DNA of 64,000 bases from the NCBI GenBank assembly GCA_020161575.1, contig JAIUNR010000001.1:372001-436000 (forward strand), given 5' to 3'. Source of the DNA: Pseudomonadota bacterium. GTDB taxonomy: Bacteria; Pseudomonadota; Alphaproteobacteria; Rhizobiales; Beijerinckiaceae. The notes beneath the pieces were generated by a model. That model did no database searches. It had not been told where the DNA came from and saw only the letters and a list, made by a program, of their open reading frames with translations. Shown piece by piece: positions 45,703 to 54,000 of this stretch (positions are counted from its first letter, which is position 1; each line of letters begins with the position of its first letter). A program made the translations under genes and the position numbers.

Positions 45703-46314
45703 TTATTCCATGACGGCGGCCTTGAGGATTACCACCATGGTCGCGTGGCCGGGTTCATCGCCGATGCAGCGGATGATATGCTGACGGTCGCAGCGATAGC
45801 GCAGGCTTTCACCGGCGCGTGCTGTTTCGACGCCCCCACCGACCTCGACCTCGAACGTGCCCTTGATCACCGAGAGGTTTTCCACCGACCCGCGCTGATG
45901 CGCATCCGAATCGAGCACGCCGCCCGGCTCCGCCTGCAAATCGTACCATTGCAGCCATTCCACGGTTTTCAGCCAGCCGATGATCGCGAGGCGCAGCTTG
46001 CCGTCATCCGAGACGAGGATCGGGGTATCCCCGCGCGAGGATTTCTCGATGAAGGGTTCCTCGTCCGAGGAGACAAGGAAACGCTCGATCGAGACATCGA
46101 GCGCCTGGGAAAGCCGCCAGATCGTGGCGAGCGTCGGGTTGGTCTCGTTACGCTCGATCTGGCTGATGATCGATTTGGCGACGCCGGATTGTTCCGCCAG
46201 TTCGGAGAGCGAAAGATTGTAAGCCTTCCTCAGCCGCTGGATCGTCTTGCCCAGCTGGCCCGAAAGCGCTGCGGCACCGGCTTCCATTTCGCGCGGCTTT
46301 TCCTTTTCCTGCAT
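45703..46314 (-). CDS. XRE-family regulator with cupin domain
   Basis: About 203 residues. Helix-turn-helix of the Cro/CI kind (TIQRLRKAYNLSLSELAEQSGVAKSIISQIERNETNPTLATIWRLSQAL, about 20-70), followed by a beta-sheet cupin (EVEVGGGVETARAGESLRYRCDRQHIIRCIGDEPGHATMVVIL). Such HTH-cupin proteins usually sense a small metabolite, often an amine or aldehyde. It is convergent with the diheme cytochrome gene, so it is a candidate regulator of the hydroxylase block. The start could also be at 46350. Confidence 0.82.
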   Translation of the reverse strand: MQEKEKPREMEAGAAALSGQLGKTIQRLRKAYNLSLSELAEQSGVAKSIISQIERNETNPTLATIWRLSQALDVSIERFLVSSDEEPFIEKSSRGDTPILVSDDGKLRLAIIGWLKTVEWLQWYDLQAEPGGVLDSDAHQRGSVENLSVIKGTFEVEVGGGVETARAGESLRYRCDRQHIIRCIGDEPGHATMVVILKAAVME

Positions 46315-46438
46315 CGATTTTCCAGTCGGATCTGCGTGGCGCGAACGCATGGCGCCTTAACAGTACTAGCTTTGCCCCAGTGCATGGCGCGATGCAAGAT
46401 TTTCGGCTATCGGGAGGTAACCTGAAGGAATGCGACCC

Positions 46439-46861
46439 ATGAGCGCTGTTGAACTATCCGGCTCCGAGGATCTGGCCACCGGCCACGCCTCCTCCGACTT
46501 TTCCCACGCCGTGCCAGTTGAAGGCTTTGATCCCACGCTTGCCGATGGCAGTTTCACGCTGCTTGACCGCGAGGGGGGGCTACATCGCCTGCCGGGACTC
46601 GCTGGCTACAGGATGATGGAGATCATCCGCGATTTCGGCTTCGACATCCCCGCGATTTGCGGTGGCGCAGCGGCTTGCGGGACATGCCATGTCTATGTCG
46701 AACCGGGGGACATGGCACGCCTTGCCGAGCCGAGCGAGGAGGAGAGCTACCAGCTCGACCATCTGCTCACCTATCAGCCGCAATCGCGCCTTTCGTGCCA
46801 GATCATCTGGGATCGCGCGGTCCATGACGGGATGCACGTCGCGCTTGCGCCCAAGGAATAG
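46439..46861 (+). CDS. [2Fe-2S] ferredoxin (adrenodoxin/FdxB type)
   Basis: About 140 residues, longer than usual because of an N-terminal tail of some 25 residues before FTLLDREGGLHRLPG. Cluster ligands CGGAAACGTC (C-x5-C-x2-C) and LSCQI, with the HVYVEPG and GM segments expected. Electron carrier, likely for an oxidoreductase. The AAGGAA site is 8 bases before the ATG at 46439; another ATG at 46430 is close behind it. A paralogue lies at 63645. Confidence 0.88.
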   Translation: MSAVELSGSEDLATGHASSDFSHAVPVEGFDPTLADGSFTLLDREGGLHRLPGLAGYRMMEIIRDFGFDIPAICGGAAACGTCHVYVEPGDMARLAEPSEEESYQLDHLLTYQPQSRLSCQIIWDRAVHDGMHVALAPKE

Positions 46862-46867
46862 CGATCT

Positions 46868-46978
46868 CAATAGCGTTTTCCGGCGAAGTGGTTTCCGGTT
46901 CGCCGCCGAAAACGCGTCAAGGAAGAGCAATAGCGTTTTCCGGCGAAGTGGCTTCCGGTTCGCCGCCGAAAACGCATC
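46868..46978. repeat. Tandem pair of 51-bp palindromic repeats, 60-bp period
   Basis: Two almost identical copies (46868-46918 and 46928-46978). Each carries GCGTTTTCCGGCGAA, a short spacer, and TTCGCCGCCGAAAACGC, so GCGTTTTC pairs with GAAAACGC and CGGCGAA with TTCGCCG. The copies differ at two bases. This is a hairpin element of a kind frequent between genes in Rhizobiales. It fills the space between the converging ferredoxin and TRAP genes and has no T-run. Confidence 0.75.
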
Positions 46979-46992
46979 CTGGTTCAATCGGG

Positions 46993-48057
46993 CTATTCCG
47001 AAAGGCTCATCGCGTCGGCGAGCGTCACCTGCCGCCACAGGCGACCGCCGCTTTGCGATGCGCGCAGCGAGTTGAGGATGCGTTGCCCGATGGCGCTTGC
47101 GCCGATCCGATCCTCGATGAGATTGCGGGCCTCGCGTCGTGCGCCGGCAAGGACATCCGTCGGTATGCGCCGCAACTGCACCTGATGATCGCGAACGAGG
47201 CGAACGAGCGCGCCGGAATTCTCGCTTTGGGCCTCCGTCAGCCCGCGTGCATGGGCCTCGATGCCCGCGACCTCGAGGATCGCGCGCCATTCCGCCGGAA
47301 GCTTCTCCCAGGCGGCGAGATGCACGATGAGTTCGGCGGGGCCATTGGGTTTGTTGAAGCCCGGCGCGTAATAATAGGGCGCGGGCTTGTAAAGCCCGAG
47401 GGGCAGGTCATTCGCGGGCGCGAGAAATTCGGCTGCGTCGATCGTGCCGCTCGAAAGCGCGATGAGCAGATCGCCGGGCGCGATGGAGAGCGGCACCGCG
47501 CCCAGCCGCTGCCAGACCTCGCCGCCTAGACCCTGCACGCGGATCTTGATTCCCTTCATATCGGTAAGGGATTTGATCTCCTGCTTGAACCAGCCGGCCA
47601 TGGAAGGGCCGGTATTGCCGGCGAGCAGCGGCTTGGCGCCGAAGGGGCGATAAAGTTCGTCCCACAGCGCCTGCCCGCCGCCGCGCTCAAGCCAGCTCTG
47701 ATGTTCGAGCGCATAGGAGCCGAAAGGCAGGGTGGTGAAGACATTCGCTTCCGGCATCTTCCCCTGCCAATAGAGCGGGGTGGAATGGCCAAGCTCCACC
47801 GTGCCGGTGCCGACGGCATCGAGCACCTGAAGCGCCGGGACGATCTCACCCGCGCCGAAAAGCTGGATTTCGAAACGTCCGCCGGAAAGCTCGCCGACCC
47901 GCTTGGCGATATGGGCGGCGGCGATGCCCGGTCCCGGCAGGTTCTTGGGCCAGGATGTCGCCATGCGCCATTGGAGACGTGTCTGCGCGTGGACAGCCGG
48001 CATGGCGAGGGTTCCGGCGGAAACGGCCAGCGCGGTGCGACGGGAAAACAAGAACAT
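46993..48057 (-). CDS. TRAP transporter substrate-binding protein, orphan
   Basis: 354 residues. Signal sequence (FLFSRRTALAVSAGTLAMPAVHA), then a DctP-like fold of the 2-oxoacid/lactate-binding subgroup: WRMATSWPKNLPGPGIAAAHIAKRVGELSGGRFEIQLFGAGEIVPALQVLDAV, and the helix FGAKPLLAGNTGPSMAGWF. No DctQ or DctM gene is adjacent, unlike the set at 38.4-41.3 kb. It may use other membrane subunits or be a leftover of a lost carrier. Confidence 0.87.
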   Translation of the reverse strand: MFLFSRRTALAVSAGTLAMPAVHAQTRLQWRMATSWPKNLPGPGIAAAHIAKRVGELSGGRFEIQLFGAGEIVPALQVLDAVGTGTVELGHSTPLYWQGKMPEANVFTTLPFGSYALEHQSWLERGGGQALWDELYRPFGAKPLLAGNTGPSMAGWFKQEIKSLTDMKGIKIRVQGLGGEVWQRLGAVPLSIAPGDLLIALSSGTIDAAEFLAPANDLPLGLYKPAPYYYAPGFNKPNGPAELIVHLAAWEKLPAEWRAILEVAGIEAHARGLTEAQSENSGALVRLVRDHQVQLRRIPTDVLAGARREARNLIEDRIGASAIGQRILNSLRASQSGGRLWRQVTLADAMSLSE

Positions 48058-48072
48058 CGGAACCTCCCTGGC

Positions 48073-48939
48073 TTACCAGTAAGCGTGGAAATGATGCACG
48101 GGACCATGCCCCTGGCCGATTTCCAACCGTTCCGAGGCGGCGATCGCCCCATGAAGATAGGCTTTCGCGGCATGGCAGGCGGCAGGCAGGGCCGCTCCTT
48201 TCGCAAGCTCCGCCGCGATGGCCGAGGAGAGTGTGCAGCCGGTGCCATGCGTGTTTTTCGTCACGATGCGCGATGCACGAAGACGCAAGCTTCCCCCCGG
48301 TGTGACCAGCAGATCCACGGCTTCCGGCCCTTCCGAATGCCCGCCCTTGACCAGCACGGCCTTCGCGCCGAGCTGGAGGATCACGTGCGCCTGTGCTTCC
48401 ATCTCGCCTTCGTTTCGGGCGATTGGTCGGTCGGCGAGTTGCGCCGCTTCCGGCAGGTTGGGGGTAATGAGGTCGGCGCGGGGCAGGAGGCGTGCGCGCA
48501 GCGTCTCGACGGCCTGCGCATCGATCAGCGGATCGCCGCTGGTCGCCACCATGACCGGATCGAGAACCACCGGGCCTTTGAAATCCGCGAGCCCTTCCGC
48601 CACGGCGGCGACGATTGCGGCATTGGCGAGCATGCCGATCTTCACCGCGCGGATATCAAGATCGGCAAGGACGCTCCTCATCTGCGCCGCGACGAAATCC
48701 GGCGGTACGGCATGCACATCCTGCACGCCTTGCGTGTTCTGGGCCGTCAGCGCGGTGATGACGCTCGCGCCATAGACGCCAAGGGCGGAAAAGGTTTTCA
48801 GATCGGCCTGAATCCCGGCGCCGCCGCTGGAATCCGAACCGGCGATGGTGAGCGCGATCGCACTCTCTTGCAGAGTATTTCTGGCCCGTTCCAGGCGACG
48901 AAGGTGTCGCCGGCGATCATGCGGGAAAGTGTGCATCAT
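48073..48939 (-). CDS. thiD: Hydroxymethylpyrimidine (phosphate) kinase
   Basis: Phosphorylates HMP and HMP-P for thiamine assembly. Ribokinase-like fold with ALTIAGSDSSGGAGIQADLKTFSALGVYGASVITALTAQNTQGV, DPVMVATSGDPLI, LITPNLPEA, and the anion hole NTHGTGCTLSSAIAAELA. 288 residues, including an N-terminal tail of about 25. Overlaps thiM by four bases on the same strand, so both are under one riboswitch. Confidence 0.94.
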   Translation of the reverse strand: MMHTFPHDRRRHLRRLERARNTLQESAIALTIAGSDSSGGAGIQADLKTFSALGVYGASVITALTAQNTQGVQDVHAVPPDFVAAQMRSVLADLDIRAVKIGMLANAAIVAAVAEGLADFKGPVVLDPVMVATSGDPLIDAQAVETLRARLLPRADLITPNLPEAAQLADRPIARNEGEMEAQAHVILQLGAKAVLVKGGHSEGPEAVDLLVTPGGSLRLRASRIVTKNTHGTGCTLSSAIAAELAKGAALPAACHAAKAYLHGAIAASERLEIGQGHGPVHHFHAYW

Positions 48940-49730
48940 TCTCCCCTTTCATGCAGGTGGATCACATTCAACCGCGCTTCGATCGTGTGTTCATCGAGCG
49001 CGGCAAGGGCGTCGATCAGGCGTACCGCGAAAGTGCCGGGGCCTTGCGCCTCGGCGGCGGCGATCTCGGCGGCGATGTTGAGGATCGAAACGCCGGAGAT
49101 CGCGGCATGGAACGGATCACTCTCGACGCTTGCCATCGCCGCGAGGATCGCACCCAGCAGGCAGCCGGTGGCGGTCATCATGCCCAGATACGGATGTCCG
49201 TTGGCGAGTTTGGCTTCGCGCGTGCCGAGCCGTACATGGTCCTGCGCGCCGGTCACGAGCAGGGCGGTGCTCTCGGGTACGAAGCACGAAAACGCTTCCG
49301 CCTCCTGCCGGTTCGGCTTCATGATGAAGGGGGCGTGCGCGAGAACCTGTCGCGCCAGTGCATGACGGGCGGGGCTTGTATCGGCGAAGGCCGGATCGAG
49401 CACGAACGGCTTGCCCGCCTTGGCCGCGATGTCGGCGGCATGCGGAATGACGGCGAAACGTTCCTTGTCCATCATGCCGAAATTGAGCAGGAGCGCCGAC
49501 GACGCGTGGATGAAGGCCGCGCATTCTTCCATGTTGGCGGTCAGGGTAGGGTTGGCGCCCAGCGCGATCAGCCCGTTCGCGGTGATTGTATATGCGATCG
49601 GCCCGGTAATCGCATGGATTCTCGGATGTTCGGCGCGAAGCCGGGCGAGGTTCGCCGCGATCCGTTCGGCCAGATTTTGGCGCGCGGCATCCGCGACGTT
49701 ATCGGGATGCGGCAATGCTGGTTCTGTCAT
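48936..49730 (-). CDS. thiM: Hydroxyethylthiazole kinase
   Basis: Phosphorylates the thiazole alcohol in thiamine salvage. 264 residues. ITGPIAYTITANGLIALGANPTL, MEECAAFIHASSALLLNFGMMD, KPFVLDPAFADTSPARHALARQVL, IMKPNRQEAEAFS and MMTATGCLLGAILAAMASVE are conserved family elements. First gene after the TPP riboswitch, whose 3' part holds its ribosome binding site. Confidence 0.94.
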   Translation of the reverse strand: MTEPALPHPDNVADAARQNLAERIAANLARLRAEHPRIHAITGPIAYTITANGLIALGANPTLTANMEECAAFIHASSALLLNFGMMDKERFAVIPHAADIAAKAGKPFVLDPAFADTSPARHALARQVLAHAPFIMKPNRQEAEAFSCFVPESTALLVTGAQDHVRLGTREAKLANGHPYLGMMTATGCLLGAILAAMASVESDPFHAAISGVSILNIAAEIAAAEAQGPGTFAVRLIDALAALDEHTIEARLNVIHLHERGE

Positions 49731-49736
49731 CGGACA

Positions 49737-49830
49737 AGCTTTCCTCCGCCGGAACGACCCGGATCAGGTTCAATGGGTTGGCATCTTGCCTCTCAGCGCT
49801 CCCGGAAGAGGAGGGCACCCCAAGCTTCTT
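49737..49830 (-). promoter_or_regulatory. TPP riboswitch (THI element) upstream of thiM
   Basis: On the minus strand it reads GGGGTGCCC, then GCTGAGAGGC, CCATTGAACCTGATCC and GGTC, which are the conserved THI-box bases. AAGCTT at both ends (49822-49827 and 49737-49742) closes the P1 stem. GGAGG at the 3' edge, 11 bases before the thiM ATG, is the Shine-Dalgarno, so ligand binding would block translation. Confidence 0.95.
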
Positions 49831-49872
49831 TTGTGAGCTAAACCATGCCCCCGATGAAAGCAAGCCGCGCGG

Positions 49873-50910
49873 CTACACGGCCCTTTGCGCGGAGGCTTCG
49901 CTCTGCTTGGCGCGGTCGATCCCGAGCTTGCGCTCGCGCAGGATGACGAAAATTCCCGCTGCCGAGACGATCGTGGCGCCGATCAGCACGGCGCTTTCGG
50001 GAATCTTGGAGAACAGGAAATAGCCCCAGGCGATCGAGAAGATCATCGCGGTATAATCGAACGGCGCGATGAGGGAGGCCGGCGCGCGGCGATAGGCTTC
50101 CGTGAGGAAAATCTGTCCGAACCCGCCGAGAACGCCGATCAGAAGAAGCAGGATCGCCGGCCAGAGGCCGGGCGAGACCCAGGCCCAGCGTGGATCGAAC
50201 GCGCCGCCCAGCACCGAGATCATGCCGAAAGTGGTGGTGATCAACGAGAAATGCGTGACGATGGAAGCGGTGGTCTCGGTGGCGGTGAGTTTTCTCACCT
50301 CGATCATCGCGAAGGCGGCGCAGATGGCGCCGGCAAGGCAGAAAAACGCACCGCGCGCCCGCGTATCGGAATCGGAAAGCAACAGCGCTTCGGCCGAAAG
50401 ATGCGGCCAGAGCATCACGATCACGCCGCAAAAGCCGATCAGCACCGCGCTCCAGCGATAGAGGCGGACTACTTCGCCCAGGAGCAAGGCAGCCAGCACG
50501 ACCGAGAAAAGCGGCGCGGCGAAGGAAATCGCCGTCGCATCCGCCAGCGGCAGCGCGGCCAGCCCGGCGAAACCGAAGAACATGCCGGCAGAGCCGATGA
50601 GCCCGCGTTTGATATGCCCCATGCGGTTGGTGGTGGCGAAGGCGGTGTTGAGCCTGCCAACCAGCGCCAGCCAAACGAAAACAGGGATCAGCGCGAAAAA
50701 CGAGCGGGCGAACACGACCTGGCCGACCGGATAGCCACCCGGCGGGCCGGGGATCACCTCCAGAATCTTCACCACCGCGCCCATGAAGGAAAAGGCGAAA
50801 ACCGAGGCAAGCTTGAAAAGGATACCCAGAAAGGGCCGTGCGTCGGGAGCAGGCTCCTGCATGGCGGGTGCGGAGGGCGGCAGGACAGCGTGCGGATCAG
50901 GATCGGGCAT
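49873..50910 (-). CDS. DMT-superfamily (EamA-like) transporter
   Basis: 345 residues with ten predicted membrane helices in two repeated EamA halves. Typical features: LFKLASVFAFSFMGAVVKILEVIPG, GQVVFARSFFALIPVFVWLALVG, LADATAISFAAPLFSVVLAALLLGEVV, LGGFGQIFLTEAYRRAPASLIAPFDYTAMIFSIAWGYFLFSKIP. Exports amino acids, metabolites or drugs; substrate unknown. Start at MPDPDPHA; an upstream ATG (50967) would add a 19-residue tail. No strong ribosome binding site found for either. Confidence 0.82.
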   Translation of the reverse strand: MPDPDPHAVLPPSAPAMQEPAPDARPFLGILFKLASVFAFSFMGAVVKILEVIPGPPGGYPVGQVVFARSFFALIPVFVWLALVGRLNTAFATTNRMGHIKRGLIGSAGMFFGFAGLAALPLADATAISFAAPLFSVVLAALLLGEVVRLYRWSAVLIGFCGVIVMLWPHLSAEALLLSDSDTRARGAFFCLAGAICAAFAMIEVRKLTATETTASIVTHFSLITTTFGMISVLGGAFDPRWAWVSPGLWPAILLLLIGVLGGFGQIFLTEAYRRAPASLIAPFDYTAMIFSIAWGYFLFSKIPESAVLIGATIVSAAGIFVILRERKLGIDRAKQSEASAQRAV

Positions 50911-51056
50911 CGGGGGAGAATAGCCGCGCCGCGCACGGCTGCAATGCTTATCCGCTTCGATTGTCATCTTGTCATGCCGTTGTCACCCACGCGGGCTAGG
51001 CGTCGCCTGCCCCAAGCCGGGATATCCATGGGAAACGGGCAGGCGAGGAGGTTCCT

Positions 51057-51854
51057 ATGCGCGACGAACAGCCCATCCGCGTCCGCACGATGTTCATCTC
51101 CGATATCCATCTGGGAACGCGCGGATGTCAGGCGGAATCCCTGCTCGATTTCCTGAGAGCCTATGATTCCGATACGATCTATCTCGTCGGCGATATTGTC
51201 GATGGCTGGCGCCTCAAGGCGCGCTGGCACTGGCCGCAGGCGCATAACGATGTGGTCCAGAAGCTTTTGCGTAAGGTGCGCAAGGGGGCGCGGATCATCT
51301 ACCTGCCCGGTAATCACGACGAATTCCTGCGCGACTATTGCGGAACACGCTTCGGCGGGATCGAGATCATCGACCGCTGCATCCATGTCGCGGCGGATGG
51401 CAGGCGCTATCTCGTCCTGCACGGCGACCAGTTCGATCTTGTCGTGCGCCATGCCAAATGGCTCGCGAGCCTTGGTGACGGCGCCTACACCTTCGCGCTC
51501 TGGCTCAATACCTGGCTCAACCTGGTCCGGCGCAAGCTCGGCTTTTCCTATTGGTCGCTTTCCTCCTGGGCCAAGCAGCGCGTGAAGAACGCGGTGAATT
51601 TCGTCGGGCGCTTCGAGGAGGTTCTTCAGGGCGAGGCCCGGCGGATGCAGGTGGACGGCATCATCTGCGGGCATATCCATTCGCCTGCCCTGCATGACAG
51701 GCTCGGCATCGGCTATGCCAATACCGGCGATTGGGTCGAAAGCTGCACGGGGCTGATCGAGCATTTCGACGGAAAGCTGGAGCTGCTCCACTGGCATCGC
51801 CGGACGGGGGAATTGCTGCCATTGCCGCTGCCCTTGATCGAGGCGGCGGAGTGA
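51057..51854 (+). CDS. LpxH-like metallophosphoesterase (UDP-2,3-diacylglucosamine diphosphatase family)
   Basis: 265 residues. Metal ligands of the calcineurin-like fold: FISDIHLGTRG, YLVGDIVDGW, YLPGNHDEF, VLHGDQFD and ICGHIHSP. Related to enzymes that hydrolyse UDP-diacylglucosamine in lipid A synthesis, but close relatives in alphaproteobacteria may have other lipid-linked substrates. Paired with a glycosyltransferase 12 bp downstream, which suggests a lipid-modifying function. Confidence 0.82.
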   Translation: MRDEQPIRVRTMFISDIHLGTRGCQAESLLDFLRAYDSDTIYLVGDIVDGWRLKARWHWPQAHNDVVQKLLRKVRKGARIIYLPGNHDEFLRDYCGTRFGGIEIIDRCIHVAADGRRYLVLHGDQFDLVVRHAKWLASLGDGAYTFALWLNTWLNLVRRKLGFSYWSLSSWAKQRVKNAVNFVGRFEEVLQGEARRMQVDGIICGHIHSPALHDRLGIGYANTGDWVESCTGLIEHFDGKLELLHWHRRTGELLPLPLPLIEAAE

Positions 51855-51865
51855 GGCCCGCCACG

Positions 51866-52915
51866 ATGAAGCCGGATGACGGGGGCGGCGCACAATTGCG
51901 CATTCTCGTCGTCTCCGATGCGTGGAAACCGCAGATCAATGGCGTGGTTCGCTCGCTTGAAGCGCTTGGGCGCGAAGCCGGGCAGTTTAACGCAGCCATC
52001 GACTTCCTGACGCCGGAGGGCTTTCGCACATTCGCGCTGCCAACCTATCCCGAGATCCGCATGTCGATGGCGCTGCCGGGAAAAGTGTCGTCGCGGCTCG
52101 CAGCGGCGCGGCCTCACCATATCCATATCGCGACTGAAGGACCGCTCGGCATTCTCGCGCGGCGGCATTGCCTGCGCAGCGGCCTGGCCTTCACGACGAG
52201 CTATCACACCCGCTTTCCCGAATATGTCTCCGCCCGCCTGCCGGTGCCGGAGAGCTGGTCCTATGCGGCCCTGCGGCGTTTCCACAATGCCGGGAACGGG
52301 ATCTTCGTCTCGACGGCCAGCCTGGAGGCGGAACTCGCCGGGCGTGGGTTCAAGCGCCTCATGCGCTGGACAAGGGGAGTCGACACGCGCCTCTACACGC
52401 CCGCGCGCCGGGAGGAGACCGGCCTTGCCGGCCCGGTCATGCTCTATGTCGGGCGGATCGCGGTTGAGAAAAACCTTGAGGCCTTCCTGTCGCTCGATGT
52501 TCCGGGAACCAAGGTCCTTGTGGGCGATGGTCCGGCGAAGGCGGAGCTTGAAGCCCGCTTTCCCGAGGCGTGTTTTCTGGGGCTGAAGGAGGGGGAAGCG
52601 CTCGCGCGGATCTATGCTTCGGCCGATGTCTTCGTCTTTCCGAGCCTGACCGATACGTTCGGAATCGTGCTGATCGAGGCGCTGGCCTCGGGATTGCCGA
52701 TCGCGGCTTTCCCGGTCACGGGGCCGCTCGATGTTGTCGGTAAGGCGCCTGTCGGCATGCTTGACCTGGATTTGGCGGCGGCCATTCGCGGCGCCATGAC
52801 GTTTTCACGTGCTGATTGCGTCGCCCATGCCCGTCATTTCACCTGGCAGGCAAGCGTCGGCCAGTTCATCGCCAATATCCGCCATTGCATGGCGGAACGG
52901 CGCATCGCGGCCTGA
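51866..52915 (+). CDS. GT4-family glycosyltransferase
   Basis: 349 residues. GT-B fold: N-terminal RILVVSDAWKPQINGVVRSLEALGREAGQF, HTRFPEYVSARLPVPESWSYAALRRFHNAG, RGVDTRLYTPARRE, LYVGRIAVEKNLEAFLSL, and the catalytic VFPSLTDTFGIVLIEALASGLPIAAFPVTGP. Similar proteins transfer mannose or glucose to lipids such as diacylglycerol or phosphatidylinositol. A GTG at 51851 that overlaps the previous stop is an alternative start. Co-transcribed with the phosphoesterase. Confidence 0.87.
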   Translation: MKPDDGGGAQLRILVVSDAWKPQINGVVRSLEALGREAGQFNAAIDFLTPEGFRTFALPTYPEIRMSMALPGKVSSRLAAARPHHIHIATEGPLGILARRHCLRSGLAFTTSYHTRFPEYVSARLPVPESWSYAALRRFHNAGNGIFVSTASLEAELAGRGFKRLMRWTRGVDTRLYTPARREETGLAGPVMLYVGRIAVEKNLEAFLSLDVPGTKVLVGDGPAKAELEARFPEACFLGLKEGEALARIYASADVFVFPSLTDTFGIVLIEALASGLPIAAFPVTGPLDVVGKAPVGMLDLDLAAAIRGAMTFSRADCVAHARHFTWQASVGQFIANIRHCMAERRIAA

Positions 52916-52924
52916 CGGGATGCT

Positions 52925-53785
52925 TCAGCGGAAGGCGCGAAGCTTTTCTTCCGTCGAAAGCGCGTCGTAAGGGGTTTCGGGCAGGCTTGCCGGTGCTTCC
53001 TCGGCAACCGGAGCTTCGGCCTCAAGTTCGAGCAGATCCGCGCCGACCATGGTCGGCTCGTGATGCTCGACGGCGGCAGGAACGAAGAAATCGAACGTTT
53101 CGTCGATTTCCGCCTGATGCGCCTCGCCAAGCCAGATATCCGAAGCCGACTTGCGGACAGGCTTGACGTCGTTCTCGGCGATCATCCGCTCGTCGGCATG
53201 GAACTCTTCCGCGAGGCCGAGCGAATCGAGAATCGCTTTCAGCCGCTCATCGATGAACTTGACCGCTTCGACCACCTTGCGGATGCGATGCGCGGTGAGA
53301 TCCTGAAAGCCGCATGCCGTGTAGATTTCCGTCGCGCAGGCATCGAGCTTCTCGCAATCTGCTTCGTTGCCGGCCTGCTCACGCATGGTCCAGGCATATT
53401 CCTGCACGCGCTCCGCGGCGGAAAGGATGTTGGAGGTGGCGTGTTCCGTCATGGCGACGACGCTGGTCAGCTCGTCCGAGGCGGACACGACCTGCAGGGA
53501 GGTTGCGCCATCGGGCTGGATCTCCCGGATTTCGCGCTCGGCGCGTGAAATCGCGCGCGCCATTTCGACGATATCCTCGACGAGGGCATCCTGGCCGCCG
53601 CCGCGCTTGCTCATGCTGCGCTGGAGACGATCGATCGCATCGAGCACGCTGACCGTGTCGGCCTGCCGGTTCCGGCGCGCATATTCGGCCAGAAACCAGC
53701 GGCCACGATTGGTTTCCATCACGGCAGCTTCGATCTGCTCATAGGCGTGTTCGTCATCCGGTGGTTTGACGATCATCGAAGACAT
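52925..53785 (-). CDS. cheZ: CheZ-family chemotaxis phosphatase
   Basis: 286 residues, helical throughout. It keeps the catalytic core: Gln161 in the helix GFQDLTAHRIRKVVEAVKFIDERL matches the active-site Gln of enterobacterial CheZ (QDLTGQ). An N-terminal helical part and an acidic C-terminal tail (LLELEAEAPVAEEAPAS) with a final short helix LSTEEKLRAFR that may bind CheY-P. Removes phosphate from CheY-P. No other chemotaxis or flagellar gene lies in the window. Start at ATG giving MSSMIVKPPDD. Confidence 0.85.
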   Translation of the reverse strand: MSSMIVKPPDDEHAYEQIEAAVMETNRGRWFLAEYARRNRQADTVSVLDAIDRLQRSMSKRGGGQDALVEDIVEMARAISRAEREIREIQPDGATSLQVVSASDELTSVVAMTEHATSNILSAAERVQEYAWTMREQAGNEADCEKLDACATEIYTACGFQDLTAHRIRKVVEAVKFIDERLKAILDSLGLAEEFHADERMIAENDVKPVRKSASDIWLGEAHQAEIDETFDFFVPAAVEHHEPTMVGADLLELEAEAPVAEEAPASLPETPYDALSTEEKLRAFR

Positions 53786-53841
53786 ACAGAAAACCTCGCG
53801 CGCATGACTGGCGAACCAGATATGAAACTGCCGGAATTGGG

Positions 53842-53856
53842 TTAAGACTTTGTTAG
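53842..53856 (-). promoter_or_regulatory. Candidate CtrA binding site upstream of cheZ
   Basis: TTAA (53842-53845), seven bases, TTAG (53853-53856): one mismatch from the known CtrA full-site pattern TTAA-N7-TTAA, 57 bases before the cheZ start. CtrA is known to control motility genes in several alphaproteobacteria. Inferred only. Confidence 0.4.
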
Positions 53857-54000
53857 AATGCACGTTTCGGTTGCTGATTTCTGCGCCTGGATGTGGAAGG
53901 CGCTGATGCCTCCCTCCACTACGCTTGACGCCGGCGGCTCGCGGGTGCTAATCCGGGTTGGCGAGGCGGATGAAAGCTCCGGCCCCGTTTCCGGGACAAG

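Noticed and set aside
46862-46992. Tandem repeats considered as a small CRISPR array.
   Set aside because: Only two units, each internally palindromic, with a 9-base gap; no array or cas genes.
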